64,000 nt of DNA from Bacteroidales bacterium (GCA_003818205.1 RPRQ01000001.1:119772-183771); one strand, 5' to 3'. Positions 26,651 to 37,397 are shown, numbered from the stretch's first letter. The notes: a model not told the origin generated them from the sequence alone. A program made the numbers and translations.

Positions 26651-26750
26651 ATACTATATATTTTTACTCGTTAAGTAGTGATATAAAATATAAAATCTGT
26701 GAATCTGAGGCAATTTTATAGACAGGCACAAATTATAATTGGGCTTAATA

Positions 26751-27515
26751 CTAACGGTTTAACCAATTGTATAGCTTTCCAGTACTTCTGTAGTTTATTA
26801 TTAAATCATCATCGGTTGGGGGATTAAGCTTTAGCTTCCGTCGTCCTTTTGAAAAGGTAATCATCTCATCAATGGATTTGAAATTGATTATATACTTTCT
26901 AGAGATTCTAAAAAAAATATCTGGATCAAGGGTTGATGATAGTTTCTCAAGGGTATAATCAATATCGTAGTTTTTATTATTGAAAGTCCGTATATATACC
27001 CCTTTATCTAAAGCATAGAAATAAGCAATTTCGTTAGCTTCGATTATTCTCGATTTAACACCGACATTAACTATAAAACTCTTTTTATAAGGTTCATTCT
27101 TAACGCTAAATAAACTCAGTAGGGATTCAAACTTAGCATTATTATCCTGTAGTTGATTGATTTCTTTGAATTTGTCAATGCTTTGCTTTAGCTCCTCTTT
27201 ATTGATTGGTTTTAACAGGTAGTCGATACCATTATTCTTAAATGCCTTGATTGCATATTGATCGTAAGCAGTAGTAAATATAATTGGCATATGAACTTTA
27301 ATCTTTTCAAAAATGTTAAAACATACACCATCCGATAGCTGAATATCAAGGAAAATTAGATTGGGGTTATTTAGGTGTAAAAAATTAATAGCATCTCTCA
27401 CTGTACTAATTATCCCAATTACTTGTATAGAATCATCAACCTCTGAAACCATACGTTTCAAATTCTCAGCAAGGGGTTTTTCATCTTCAATAATTAATGC
27501 TTGATATGTTTTCAT
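26751..27515 (-). CDS. LytTR-family response regulator (LytT-like)
   Basis: This 254-residue protein has a receiver domain (IIEDEKP, LIFLDIQLSDG with the phospho-acceptor aspartate, YLLKPI) and a C-terminal LytTR DNA-binding domain (SFIVNVGVKSRIIEANEIAYFYALDKGVYI). It lies 6 bases after the histidine kinase gene, so the two form a LytS/LytT-type pair. Targets are unknown; the TonB receptor operon next door is a reasonable candidate by position only. Confidence 0.9.
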   Translation of the reverse strand: MKTYQALIIEDEKPLAENLKRMVSEVDDSIQVIGIISTVRDAINFLHLNNPNLIFLDIQLSDGVCFNIFEKIKVHMPIIFTTAYDQYAIKAFKNNGIDYLLKPINKEELKQSIDKFKEINQLQDNNAKFESLLSLFSVKNEPYKKSFIVNVGVKSRIIEANEIAYFYALDKGVYIRTFNNKNYDIDYTLEKLSSTLDPDIFFRISRKYIINFKSIDEMITFSKGRRKLKLNPPTDDDLIINYRSTGKLYNWLNR

Positions 27516-27521
27516 AGAGCA

Positions 27522-28562
27522 TTAGATAAAGGGAATTTTTGCAATAAAATTTCCATTTTCATTAATAAATAAAGGCTCTTTACGGTTAAAAAACCTATAT
27601 CGATTGGCTAAATTGGTTAAACCTATAGGTTTAGAGTTTGATTCAATATTTTTGGGTTGAATTTTATTGATAACAACAAGATAATCTAACTCCTCTATGA
27701 TATGGATGGTTATTGGGTTCTGATCGGATATTTCATTGTGCTTAATAACATTCTCAACGAGCAATTGAAGCGATAAGGGTAGTATCCGTTTATTCGTTGT
27801 TTCTTCGGTTAATAATAAATCAATTTTTAAATTATTCTCGAATCGGATTTGAAGTAGATAGATGAATGAATCAATAAATTCTAATTCTTCCTTAACCAAT
27901 ACTATATCCCTATCACCTACATCCAGAATATACCTGTAAGTTCTCGATAGCTGATCGACATATTTAATTGCATTTTCTGAATTGGACGCAATCAATGAGG
28001 ATAGCGTGCCAAGGCTGTTGAATAGAAAATGGGGATTAACTTGATTTATAAGAGATTGATAGTTAGCTATAGCATTCTCTTTTTCTAATCTTTCTGACGT
28101 TACCAAGGATTCCTTCCAACGAAAAAAAAGATATATTCCCTCATGTAACGTTATCATAAAAAAGGTTATCAGGAATATTATTACATGTATTCCATTCCTG
28201 TTCTTCCAGTAGTTTTCTGAAGAAGCTCCAAAAAAGAAGTTGATTAAGAAAATAATGAATATAGTTGTTAACGAAAGTACGGTAAAAAAGGCTAGTATTG
28301 CTACAACATGTTTTATTGGTTGTCTATTTATTGGATACTTTTTGATGATATAATCCGAAGTCCTATTTCCAACTACCCAGAATAAAGTTGTAAGTATAAC
28401 TGATATAGTAATCCATTTGATTAAATTGTCTGAATCTCCCTTTTCATTGAAGAGGATAGGCATAATTATTCCGATCAAAGGGATACTGGTGTATTTTAGA
28501 CATTTGAATATTTTGCTTTGGGAGTTCACTTTAATGGAATTGTTTTTGAAAACCTTATTCAT
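27522..28562 (-). CDS. LytS-like sensor histidine kinase
   Basis: This 346-residue membrane kinase has about four N-terminal hydrophobic segments (residues 25-160) and no periplasmic sensor domain. The His_kinase domain follows (NYQSLINQVNPHFLFNSLGTL, with the phospho-accepting histidine in NPHFLFN), then an HATPase region (QLLVENVIKHN). This is the standard LytS/YpdA-like plan of Bacteroidota. It is the first gene of the pair with the LytTR regulator. Confidence 0.9.
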   Translation of the reverse strand: MNKVFKNNSIKVNSQSKIFKCLKYTSIPLIGIIMPILFNEKGDSDNLIKWITISVILTTLFWVVGNRTSDYIIKKYPINRQPIKHVVAILAFFTVLSLTTIFIIFLINFFFGASSENYWKNRNGIHVIIFLITFFMITLHEGIYLFFRWKESLVTSERLEKENAIANYQSLINQVNPHFLFNSLGTLSSLIASNSENAIKYVDQLSRTYRYILDVGDRDIVLVKEELEFIDSFIYLLQIRFENNLKIDLLLTEETTNKRILPLSLQLLVENVIKHNEISDQNPITIHIIEELDYLVVINKIQPKNIESNSKPIGLTNLANRYRFFNRKEPLFINENGNFIAKIPFI

Positions 28563-28575
28563 AGGATTATCATAT

Positions 28576-29132
28576 AAAAGTTAAAAAACTCACCAACCTC
28601 TTTCTTGAGCTTATCGATAGCAATGCTCGTTGGGTGCTGCTCCAGCGTCGACCATCAGCTCAAGGATTTTTTGGCTAAAAACGATGGATGGGGCTTCGGG
28701 GTCAATCCTATCGGCGCAGATGTTAATCAGCTTAATCATATTCCCCTTCGCATTGTGGGTCAGCTCCCATGCCTCGTTGCTTACGTATAGCTGCTGCGAA
28801 GGATTATGCTCCCACTCAGCACGGATGGTGCTGAGTAAGGCCGATTGTAGGTTTTGGGCGGTCATACTAGGTTGGTTAACCCTAACAATCATCGATTCGG
28901 GCGAAATACGTTCGAGGAAAAGCACCAATCTTTCGTATGCTTGCAATCGGATGGGGGTTGAGATGCGTTGGTTGGCAAGCATTATTTCACCCTTTCGGCG
29001 GTCGGCATCATTGCGGAGCAGCCTTGCCATTGCAAGGTAACCCGCTAGAAAAACAAGAAGTGCAGGTAGTACAATTTTAAGGATATCAGCTAGTAACATA
29101 TTTTTATAGTTCAAATGTTTTAAGATGCTCAA
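28576..29132 (-). pseudogene. Conserved membrane-anchored hypothetical, frameshifted at the 3' end
   Basis: An N-terminal helix (ILKIVLPALLVFLAGYLAM) is followed by a soluble domain with RLQAYERLVLFLERI and QLYVSNEAWE. I recognise this as a common Bacteroidota hypothetical of about 175-185 residues. The open frame stops at 28611 after APNEHCYR, but a shifted frame right there continues as IAIDKLKKEVGEFF, the expected family C-terminus. One base has therefore been gained or lost near 28625. The effect on function may be small because only the last helix is changed. It is the first of three damaged genes in a row. Confidence 0.65.
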
Positions 29133-29206
29133 TAAAGTGTAATTTTAACGTTTTAAATTTACAAAAAGAAATATATCAATTAACTGTTAACCTAAAGCTT
29201 ATCGTA

Positions 29207-30399
29207 ATGGAAAGAGTATCTGATCGTATAGTCGCTCTTGAAGAATCGCAAACGTTGGCTATGTCTCAAAAATCGAGAGAACTCTCGTGCTAGGGTATTG
29301 ATGTTATAAACCTTAGCGTTGGAGAGCCCGACTTTTTTACTCCCGATTTTGTGAAGGATGCTGCTTAAAAAAGCGATTGACGATAACTTCTCCTTTTATT
29401 GACCAGTACCGGGTTACAAGGATTTGCTTGATGCTATCTGTGGTAAACTTAAAAGGGAAAATAACCTTGTATATACTCCAGACCAAATAGTTGTTTCTGG
29501 AGGAGCAAAGCACAGCCTTTCCAACATATTGCTTTGTGTTGTCGATAAGGACGATGAGGTAATTGTTCCTGCACCTTACTGGGTCAGCTATGTGGAGCTT
29601 GTTAAATTAGCAGAAGGGAAAAGTGTAGTTATTGAGACTGGGCTTGCTAGCGATTTTAAGATTACTCCAAAGCAGCTGGAAGCGGTAATTACCCCAAAAT
29701 CTAGAGTTTTAATGCTCTGCTCGCCTTCAAATCCTACAGGCAGTTTACACCTATGATGAGCTCAAATCCATTGCCGATAATGTTGCTAAATATCCAAACC
29801 TACTCGTACTATCTGATGAGATATACGAGCATATCAATTTTACAGGTAAGCACGAGAGCATTGCTCAGTTCGAAAGTATCCGCGATAGGGTGATTATCAT
29901 CAATGGCGTTTCGAAGGGGTATGCTATGACCGGGTGGCGAATTGATTTCTCCTCATCGGCCAAGTGGATTGCTAAAGCAAGCGTAAAGTTACAGGGTCAG
30001 CAAACATCAGGTGTTTGTTCAATAGCGTAAAAGGCTACCACAGCAGCCTTTAACTCAGATGGTTCAATAACTAAAGTAATGCTTGAGGCATTCCAACGCC
30101 GTCGTAATCTGATTGTTGATGCCATATCAAAGATTAAAGGATTTAGATTAAACATGCCGGGTGGTGCATTTTACATTTTCCCTGAGGTTTCGTATTTCTT
30201 TGGGAAGCAGTATAATGGAACAACGATTAAGAATTCCGACGATTTGTCGATGTTCCTTCTGAATGTTGCCCATGTAGCGCTAGTCCCTGGAAGTGCATTT
30301 GGTGCTCCAAATTATATCCGTTTTTCATATGCTGCTTCGGATGAAAAGCTGAAAGAAGCATGCGCAAGAATTGCCAAAGCCGTTGAACTTTTGAAGTAA
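29207..30399 (+). pseudogene. aspC: Aspartate aminotransferase (class I/II) pseudogene
   Basis: Reading through the lesions gives a nearly full-length aspartate aminotransferase (about 397 codons): INLSVGEPDFFTPDFV, VSGGAKHSLSN, SPSNPTGS, LSDEIYEHINF, the PLP-lysine region INGVSKGYAMTGWRI, and PNYIRFSYA. The lesions are TAG at 29291 (expected Gln), a one-base gain near 29366, TGA at 29400, a base loss near 29745, and TAA at 30028 (expected Gln). Three nonsense codons and two frameshifts exclude a working enzyme. The aminotransferase at 18420 is a different class and cannot be its copy. Confidence 0.85.
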
Positions 30400-30437
30400 A
30401 GATTTCTCTTATCGAGTGATATGTAACGATTGATAGC

Positions 30438-31476
30438 ATGATTCAGCTATTCTCAAAACCAAATAGAAGGTACTTAATTGGCGTAATTACTTTAGTCGTA
30501 ATTACGCTTTTAATATTTGGATTGAAATACTACAATAGGATGTACATGTCAAATGTTGAATTGGAAAAGGATAAATTTCTTTTTATCCCAACTGGTTCCG
30601 ATTTCAATGCTGTAGTTGATAGTATTAAGAAGAATAATCTGGTGATTAACCTCCAATCATTCACCGAAACGGCAAACGTATTAGGTTATAGCAAAAGGGT
30701 TAAGCCCGGTTGCTATCGAATAAAGAGAGGAATGAGCGATAGGACCTTGGTTCGAATGCTAATTACTGCAACGCAGTCGCCTATTAAAGTTACCTTTAAT
30801 AATATAAGAACTTCAGAGCAACTTGCTGGGAAAATATCAAAACAGATAGAGGCAGACTCTTTATCAATCATTAAATTGTTCTAGAATTCAGAAACTGCTG
30901 TTGGTTATGGTTTTGATGAAAAGGCTTTGATATCGATGTTTATTCCTAACACCTATGAATTCTATTGGAATACTGATGCCAAGTCATTTTTTGATAGGAT
31001 GAAGAAGGAGCACAAACAGTTTTGGAGCAAGGCGAGGGATGAAAAAGCGAATACACTTGGCTTAAATCATGAGGAAATTTCAACTCTTGCATCCATTGTT
31101 GAGGAGGAATCGAATAAATGCGATGAACGACCAAGAATTGCTGGAGTTTATATTAACAGGTTAAAGAGAAATATGCCGTTACAGGCATATCCAACCATTA
31201 AGTTTGCCCTTGGTGATTTTGGTATTAAACGAATTTTAACAAAAGACCTTGTGATTAAATCGCCTTACAATACTTACAAGAATTACGGATTACCTCCATG
31301 ACCAATATGCAGTTCTTCAATATCATCAATTGAACTATGAAACACACCAATACCTTTATTTCTGTGCAAAGGATGATTTTTCAGGCTATCATGTTTTTGC
31401 AAAAACTTTAACAGAGCATAATCGGAATGCGAATGCTTACCAGAGGGCGTTGAATAAGGAGAGAATTTATAGGTAA
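30438..31476 (+). pseudogene. mltG: Endolytic murein transglycosylase MltG pseudogene
   Basis: The frame encodes an N-terminal membrane helix, the LysM-like segment and the YceG catalytic domain (IPNTYEFYWN, STLASIVEEESNK, RIAGVYINRLKRNMPLQ). It is interrupted by TAG at 30882 and TGA at 31299 (expected Gly in LPPGPICSSSI). A deletion of several bases near 31327 then shifts the frame before LNYETHQYLYFCAKDDFSGYH. The conserved LQADPT is now LQAYPT. The end RALNKERIYR is intact. MltG normally sets glycan strand length at the membrane, so a second copy or replacement elsewhere would be expected. Confidence 0.85.
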
Positions 31477-31644
31477 TTCAATAATTCAATAATTCAATAA
31501 TTTGAAAATTTGGCAATGGGGCAATATGACAATGAAATAATAAAACGTTCTTCTAAATTTCCTAAACTATTCAGCACGAGTTGAAATGAATGGTTAAGAA
31601 ATTTAAAATCTGCATCTCTGGGTTTGGCATTTCTGCCTAATATT
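31477..31644. repeat. Gap with short tandem repeat
   Basis: ATTCAATA-type 10-base units are repeated three times at about 31477-31503. The rest is AT-rich with no ORF or promoter that I can support. Confidence 0.5.
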
Positions 31645-32886
31645 CTATAATCCAATCAGAACTTTATCCAACGAATTTCCCTCATAAAGCATCGTCTCGG
31701 GTTGTTCAATCATCTGTTTTACCTTTACAAGAAATCCTACAGAGTCTTTACCGTCAATGATACGATGATCGTAGCTTAAAGCCACGTACATTATTGGTCT
31801 AATTTCAACCTTACCGTTGATGGCAATTGGTCTATCAACAATGTTATGCATACCTAAAATGCCAGATTGAGGGGTATTCAGAATTGGTGTGGAGAGCATC
31901 GACCCAAAAATTCCACCATTGGTAATGGTAAACGTTCCACCTGTCAGCTCATCGATGCTGATTCTTCCTGCCCGACCTTTATTGGCGAGCGCTGCAATAC
32001 CCTTTTCAACTTCTGCGAAACTTAGCTTATCAGCATCCCTAAGCACAGGAACCATAAGTCCTTTTGGGGTTTGAACAGCAATACCAATATCAATATAGTT
32101 GGGGGTTACAATATCTTCACCATCTATAAATGAATTGGTTAATGGGTGCTGCTTTAAGGCTTCAACAACTGCCTTGGTGAAGAACGACATCAAACCGAGC
32201 TTAACCCCGTATTTATCTTGAAATGCTTGCTGATAGGCTTTTCGTATCTCCATTACCCGGCTCATATCAACCTCATTAAAGGTGGTAAGCATGGCCGTTT
32301 GATTCTTTGCTGATACCAATCGTTCGCTCAATCTCTTTCGGAGCTGCGACATCTTAATGCGTTCTTCAGTTCTTTCGCCTGTTAGTTGCGAGTTTATATT
32401 TTTTGTGTTACCCTTAACCAAATCAACCTCATGGGTTGATATGCGTTTCAATCCATTGATAATATCATCGACCGAAAGGTTTTCCTCCTCCATTTTTGCT
32501 GATGCCAATGGGGTAACCTTGATTCCTTTATCCGTTTCAACTTTTTTTTCAGCTATTTTAGGCTCCTCAACCTTTTGTTTCACTTCAACAGGCTTCGGCT
32601 TTACTTCTTGCTGAATATCTTTTTTAGGTGCAATGTTTTTTGGCTTACTCGCTGATGTATCAATGGTACAGGCAATTTCATTTACCTTTATTGAAGTACC
32701 TCCCGATATTTTGATTGAAACGATACCGCTTTCGGCGGCAATCAGCGGGAGAGTGGCCTTCTCCGATTCAACCTCGGCAATTTCTTGGTCTTTCTCCACC
32801 CAGGAGTTATTCTCTACTAGCCAACGTGCTAGTTCAACTTCAGATATTGATTCCCCTGGGCTTGGTATGCGTATCTCGATTATCAT
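31645..32886 (-). CDS. sucB: 2-oxoglutarate dehydrogenase E2, dihydrolipoyl succinyltransferase
   Basis: This 413-residue acyltransferase has a lipoyl domain ([11 protein letters not shown] with the lipoyl lysine near 44), a Pro/Lys/Glu-rich linker (about 85-120), a short E3/E1-binding peptide ([19 protein letters not shown]), and the catalytic domain ending with [15 protein letters not shown], which holds the active-site histidine and aspartate. It forms the core of the 2-oxoglutarate dehydrogenase complex. It lies 154 bases downstream of sucA in the same direction. No E3 gene is in the window. Confidence 0.93.
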   Translation of the reverse strand: MIIEIRIPSPGESISEVELARWLVENNSWVEKDQEIAEVESEKATLPLIAAESGIVSIKISGGTSIKVNEIACTIDTSASKPKNIAPKKDIQQEVKPKPVEVKQKVEEPKIAEKKVETDKGIKVTPLASAKMEEENLSVDDIINGLKRISTHEVDLVKGNTKNINSQLTGERTEERIKMSQLRKRLSERLVSAKNQTAMLTTFNEVDMSRVMEIRKAYQQAFQDKYGVKLGLMSFFTKAVVEALKQHPLTNSFIDGEDIVTPNYIDIGIAVQTPKGLMVPVLRDADKLSFAEVEKGIAALANKGRAGRISIDELTGGTFTITNGGIFGSMLSTPILNTPQSGILGMHNIVDRPIAINGKVEIRPIMYVALSYDHRIIDGKDSVGFLVKVKQMIEQPETMLYEGNSLDKVLIGL

Positions 32887-32934
32887 ATATTCTTTGTAAG
32901 TTCTTGTTTGTAATTCGGTTTTATAATTGCTTTA

Positions 32935-33058
32935 TGTGCGAAGTGCCTAAAGTGCCTAAAATACTTGGAGTACTTAAAGTTATCCTAGATCATTTTTTTA
33001 ACTCTAGGCACTTGAAGTACTCTAGGCACTCTAAGTACTTTTATTCTAAGTACTCATG
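32935..33058. repeat. Imperfect inverted repeat of AGTGCCTAAAGT units between sucA and sucB
   Basis: AGTGCCTAAAGTGCCTAAAA and GGAGTACTTAAAG on the left are mirrored by CTCTAGGCACTTGAAGTACTC and CTCTAAGTACTT on the right, so the gap could fold as a long hairpin in the sucAB transcript. The right end runs into the last codons of sucA (stop at 33041). Confidence 0.6.
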
Positions 33059-35836
33059 TTCCGGTTTTCTAGTAAATTTCCTAGAGCCAACCATACACTG
33101 TAATCCGCAGTAAACGTTTTTCAGCTCACAATCGCATTTGCGGAATACCTTACCAATAATCTCCTCCTGCTCAATGGCATGGATTTTACTTAACCCAACG
33201 GCAGGGCTTCCGCTAGCAGCACGACAAACTGGCTCAAGTTTCACCTCATTTATTTGATCGCGGATAAAGTTCCAAGTACCCATGTTCTGTGGTTCTTCCT
33301 GTACCCATAGCCATTTTATTGTATTCTGATACTTTGCAATTATATCAAGTACCTGTTTCTTTGGAAATGGGTAAAGCTGTTCAATTCTAACCAAGGCAAT
33401 ATCTTTCGCTTTGTACTCCTCCTTTTGCTTTAGCAAATCGTAGTAGATTTTTCCGGTACAGAAAACAACACGTTTTACCTCCATTACATCGATGTCATTA
33501 TCATCTATAACCTCTTTAAAGCCACCATGGGTTAGCTCATCTAGGTCCGAAACGCACTTTGGGTGTCGAAGTAAACTTTTAGGGGTAAACTCAATTAATG
33601 GCACTCTAAAATCGCGTTTCTGCTGACGACGCAGTAAATGGAATAGATTTGCTGGGGTTGTGCAATTGGTTATCTGCATATTGTTATGAGCCGCAAGGGT
33701 AAGGAAACGCTCAATCCTTGCGCTAGAATGCTCGGGCCCTTGTCCTTCGAAGCCATGGGGTAGGAGTAGCACTAAGCCCGAACGTAAACCCCATTTATCC
33801 TCAGCCGAGCTGATATATTGGTCGATAATAACCTGAGCAACATTAAAAAAATCGCCAAATTGGGCCTCCCAAATGGTTAATCCTTTAGGAAGGGTAATTG
33901 AATAACCATACTCAAAACCCATCACCCCATACTCCGAAAGGAGGCTGTTGTAAATGTTAAAAGGGGCTTGATCCTTGGATATATTTTTTAATGGGTAATA
34001 CTTTTCTTCGGAGTTCTCGACATTGTATGCTGAGTGACGGTGTGAGAAAGTACCACGCTCAGAGTCCTGTCCGCTAATTCGAACCTGATAACCTTCGGAA
34101 AGAAGTGAACCGTAGGCAAATAGCTCTGCCATAGCCCAATCAACCCGATTGTTATTAACCATTTCGGCTCTATCCTCAACCAATTTTATTAACTTTTTAA
34201 AGAAAGGTTTGTCTGTTGGCAGTGCATTAATTCGTTTTGCTATTTCAACTAGCTTATCCATTTCCACTCCTGTTTCAGGAGACTGAATAAAATCATCGGT
34301 TTTAGAATACCTTAATCCTTCCCACGATTCAGCCATAAATCGTTGAACCTTTACACCTTTTTTCGTTTTAGCCTCTTGAAGTTTACTATCGAGTAGATTT
34401 TCAAACTCTTTCTCTAATTGAATCACTTCTTCTGAGGTCATAATTCCTTGCTCTGTGAGCATTTTAGAATATATATCACGAACATTTGGGTGATTTGCTA
34501 TAATTTCGTAAAGAGTTGGCTGTGTAAAACGGGGTTCATCGCCTTCATTATGCCCATATCTGCGGTAGCAGAGTAGGTCGATAAATACATCGGTGTGGAA
34601 TTTTTGACGGTATTCAACAGCAATTTTAATGGTGTGGATTAATGCTTCTGGGTCATCGCCATTTAGATGGAAAACAGGCGAAAGGGTTACCTTTCCAATA
34701 TCGGTGGAGTATGTGCTGCTGCGCGCATCGAGGTAGTTAGTGGTGAACCCAACCTGATTATTTATTACAATATGAATTGTTCCTCCCGTTTTATAACCTG
34801 CTAGCTGTGACATTTGTAAGGTTTCGTACACAACTCCCTGTGCGGCAATAGCGGCATCGCCATGTATTACGATTGGTGCAAGTTTATCGAAGTTGTTATT
34901 ATATGCACTTTCAATTCTTGCTCGAGCAATTCCTTGCACCACAGGTGCAACGGTTTCGAGATGCGATGGATTCGGTACAAGGCTTATTTTAACAGCATGT
35001 CCATTATCAGTATGGATTGTATTATTGAAGCTTAGATGATACTTAACATCGCCAAGCGCAACATCCGATTCCTCATACTTCTCGCCGATAAATTCACCAA
35101 AAATATCCTCGTAGGGTTTTTCCATAATATTCGATAGCACATTTAGTCTTCCACGATGAGCCATTCCAACAACAAACTCTTCGATGCCGAGCAAAGCACC
35201 GTGTTCAATCACTGAATCGAGCGCAGGGACTAGCGATTCAGCACCCTCAAGCGAGAATCGTTTCTGACCAACAAACTTTTTATGGATAAACTGCTCAAAC
35301 CCAACTGCAAGTTTAAGGTGATGCAGAATATGCTTTCGCTGTTCATTGGTGAAATTGGTTTTGTTTCGGGTAGTTTCAATCTTATCCTCGAACCATTTTA
35401 CAACCTCAGGATTTCGGATATACATAAACTCTACCCCTATGCTATGACAGTATGTTTCTTCAAGAAAATCAATAATGCCCTTAAGAGTCGTTGGGCCAAT
35501 GCCAATACTTTTTCCTGCTTGAAAAACGGTATTGAGGTCTGATTCTGTTAGTCCAAAGTTCTCGATAGAAAGATTTGGTGAGTATTTTCTTCGTGCACGA
35601 ACAGGATTAGTCTTAGTAAATAGGTGACCGCTTTTTCGGTATCCTTCAATGAGTTTAAAAACCTTAAACTCTGCATCCAACAGCTCTGAACCTGAATTAC
35701 TATAATTTGCTCGGGCAAGTTCAAAACCCTCGAAAAATCGTTGCCATTCGTTCGATACTGAATCGGGATTCGTTTGCCAATCCTTAAACATCGCTTCAAT
35801 GGCTTGAGGGTCTATATTGCTTAGGTACTTGTTCAT
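33041..35836 (-). CDS. sucA: 2-oxoglutarate dehydrogenase E1 component
   Basis: This 931-residue thiamine-diphosphate enzyme catalyses the first step of the TCA-cycle 2-oxoglutarate dehydrogenase. The N-terminus holds the E2-binding region (YLSNIDPQAIEAMFKDW). Seen next are GMAHRGRLNVL, VPNPSHLE, IHGDAAIAAQGVVYETLQMS (ThDP and substrate region), LCYRRYGHNEGDEP, and the C-terminal LLPHGFEGQGPEHSSARIERFL. Its length is usual. It is followed by sucB. Together with sucB it shows an oxidative or at least complete branch of the TCA cycle. Confidence 0.95.
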   Translation of the reverse strand: MNKYLSNIDPQAIEAMFKDWQTNPDSVSNEWQRFFEGFELARANYSNSGSELLDAEFKVFKLIEGYRKSGHLFTKTNPVRARRKYSPNLSIENFGLTESDLNTVFQAGKSIGIGPTTLKGIIDFLEETYCHSIGVEFMYIRNPEVVKWFEDKIETTRNKTNFTNEQRKHILHHLKLAVGFEQFIHKKFVGQKRFSLEGAESLVPALDSVIEHGALLGIEEFVVGMAHRGRLNVLSNIMEKPYEDIFGEFIGEKYEESDVALGDVKYHLSFNNTIHTDNGHAVKISLVPNPSHLETVAPVVQGIARARIESAYNNNFDKLAPIVIHGDAAIAAQGVVYETLQMSQLAGYKTGGTIHIVINNQVGFTTNYLDARSSTYSTDIGKVTLSPVFHLNGDDPEALIHTIKIAVEYRQKFHTDVFIDLLCYRRYGHNEGDEPRFTQPTLYEIIANHPNVRDIYSKMLTEQGIMTSEEVIQLEKEFENLLDSKLQEAKTKKGVKVQRFMAESWEGLRYSKTDDFIQSPETGVEMDKLVEIAKRINALPTDKPFFKKLIKLVEDRAEMVNNNRVDWAMAELFAYGSLLSEGYQVRISGQDSERGTFSHRHSAYNVENSEEKYYPLKNISKDQAPFNIYNSLLSEYGVMGFEYGYSITLPKGLTIWEAQFGDFFNVAQVIIDQYISSAEDKWGLRSGLVLLLPHGFEGQGPEHSSARIERFLTLAAHNNMQITNCTTPANLFHLLRRQQKRDFRVPLIEFTPKSLLRHPKCVSDLDELTHGGFKEVIDDNDIDVMEVKRVVFCTGKIYYDLLKQKEEYKAKDIALVRIEQLYPFPKKQVLDIIAKYQNTIKWLWVQEEPQNMGTWNFIRDQINEVKLEPVCRAASGSPAVGLSKIHAIEQEEIIGKVFRKCDCELKNVYCGLQCMVGSRKFTRKPEHEYLE

Positions 35837-35930
35837 TTATTAATTCTTTGTTTAGACTTATCTTACTATCAAACAACTTTTTGTAAAAAAGGTTGAACAG
35901 AGCTATTAATAATCTGGTTTTTAGGTAATA

Positions 35931-35960
35931 AAAAAAGCGCATACTTTGTTTGCGCTTTTA
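35931..35960 (-). terminator. Likely intrinsic terminator after the M24 peptidase gene
   Basis: On the minus strand AAAAGCGCA pairs with TGCGCTTTT around a 9-base loop and is followed by a T-run. It lies 127 bases past the peptidase stop and just upstream of sucA. Confidence 0.7.
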
Positions 35961-35988
35961 AAACTCATTAATGAATTTGTAGCTATTC

Positions 35989-36036
35989 ACCACGGAGACA
36001 CGCCTGCCTACCGGTAGGCAGGTCAGTGTCTCGGTG
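35989..36036. repeat. Nested palindrome: GC-rich 20-mer inside an outer hairpin
   Basis: The perfect palindrome CCTGCCTACCGGTAGGCAGG (36003-36022) sits in the loop of an outer inverted repeat, CACCACGGAGACAC with GTGTCTCGGTG. The same 20-mer family occurs in the MITEs and in the split tRNA fragment at 57535. Confidence 0.75.
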
Positions 36037-36086
36037 ATTATTCTTCATTCCGTTTACTGCTGAATAGTTACATGAATTTTAAATAT

Positions 36087-37397
36087 CTACTGAATTATTT
36101 TTTCAATATCTTCAATTTCCTTGGGTATTACAATGGAAAGATTTCGATTACCTTCTTTAGTTATTAGAATATCATCCTCAATTCTAACCCCAATATTTAT
36201 ATACTTCTTATAATTTGCTCCAATTTTTTGAGTAAACAAATTGAATTCTTCCTCGGTAACCTTTCCTTTCAATCTCTCAGGGATTGATTTTATCATATCC
36301 TCTGGGAAGTATAGCCCTGGTTCCATGGTGTAAACCATTCCCATAATAAATTTCTTGTTTGGCTGGTTTTTGAAATAGGAGTATATATCATGAACATCTA
36401 AACCAATACCATGTGAAAAGCCGTGCTGTATGTAGAATTCCTTTTGCCACATGGAGGTTGAGTCTGTCATCAAACCAAGTTCAAATAGACCTTTTATAAG
36501 TTCATCCGTTACCTTTTTTTCGGCATTATCATAGCTTGCATTAGGGTTCATTAAGCTGATTCCTACTTTTTGAGCTTTAAGGACAACGCTATAGATTTGT
36601 TTTTGCTCCTTCGTAAACTTGCCATCAACAGGGAATGTTCTGCTAATATCTGAAGTGTAGTTCTTATAGTACACACCCAAATCAAACACAATGGTTTCCT
36701 TCGATTTCATTGCTCGTTCCGAATGACCAAAGTGAACATTCGTTGAGTTAGGCCCCGATGCTGTTTGAGAGAATGAGGTTTTTACCTGTTTCTTTGCTGC
36801 TTGATACTCTGTTAGCGCGAATATATCGAGCTCTGTTGAACCTGTTTTACATTGCTTAAAAGCTTCTGTTAATGCCGTTCCAGTTATTTTTATTGCATTT
36901 TCAATCAGTTCAACCTCCTCTTCAGATTTGCCTAATCTTTGATTATAAATTGTTGGAGTAATATTTGAGATATTTTCAATGTCCTTGAAAATATTAATAC
37001 TACCAAGCAAATCGTTAATTTCATTAATTCTATTAATAGGTAAATAAATTTTAGTCCAATTTTTTAAGAAATCAGCTAATTTACTTAAAGGTTGAGTTTC
37101 GAGCGAGCAATCCTTGGGAATACTTCTTTTTGCATTATCATTAATGAAAAGTATCACATTTTTATCTCCGTTAGGAATTAAGGCTAAAATACATCCCGAT
37201 GCATTAAAGCCCGCTAAATAGAGGAAATTCTTGTCGCTACCCCAGTTATTCAAATCTTTTGTGGAGGGTATTAGGATTACTCCATCAGTAACCTGGTTCA
37301 TAAGCCGTTGACGATTTGTTTTATGGAGTTCTTCAAATGCTTTAACGCTTATAGCTGAAATACAGATGAGTAATATGAATGGTAGTGATTTATTCAT
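36087..37397 (-). CDS. Secreted M24-family Xaa-Pro aminopeptidase
   Basis: This 436-residue protein has a signal peptide (SLPFILLICISAISVKA), an N-terminal AMP_N domain (about 25-165) and a C-terminal pita-bread metallopeptidase. The metal-site region reads VFDLGVYYKNYTSDISRTF, then HGFSHGIGLDVHD, and MEPGLYF with the conserved glutamate. It removes N-terminal residues before proline and is probably periplasmic. A second, cytoplasmic M24 enzyme is encoded at 39457. It is followed by an intrinsic terminator. Confidence 0.88.
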   Translation of the reverse strand: MNKSLPFILLICISAISVKAFEELHKTNRQRLMNQVTDGVILIPSTKDLNNWGSDKNFLYLAGFNASGCILALIPNGDKNVILFINDNAKRSIPKDCSLETQPLSKLADFLKNWTKIYLPINRINEINDLLGSINIFKDIENISNITPTIYNQRLGKSEEEVELIENAIKITGTALTEAFKQCKTGSTELDIFALTEYQAAKKQVKTSFSQTASGPNSTNVHFGHSERAMKSKETIVFDLGVYYKNYTSDISRTFPVDGKFTKEQKQIYSVVLKAQKVGISLMNPNASYDNAEKKVTDELIKGLFELGLMTDSTSMWQKEFYIQHGFSHGIGLDVHDIYSYFKNQPNKKFIMGMVYTMEPGLYFPEDMIKSIPERLKGKVTEEEFNLFTQKIGANYKKYINIGVRIEDDILITKEGNRNLSIVIPKEIEDIEKIIQ

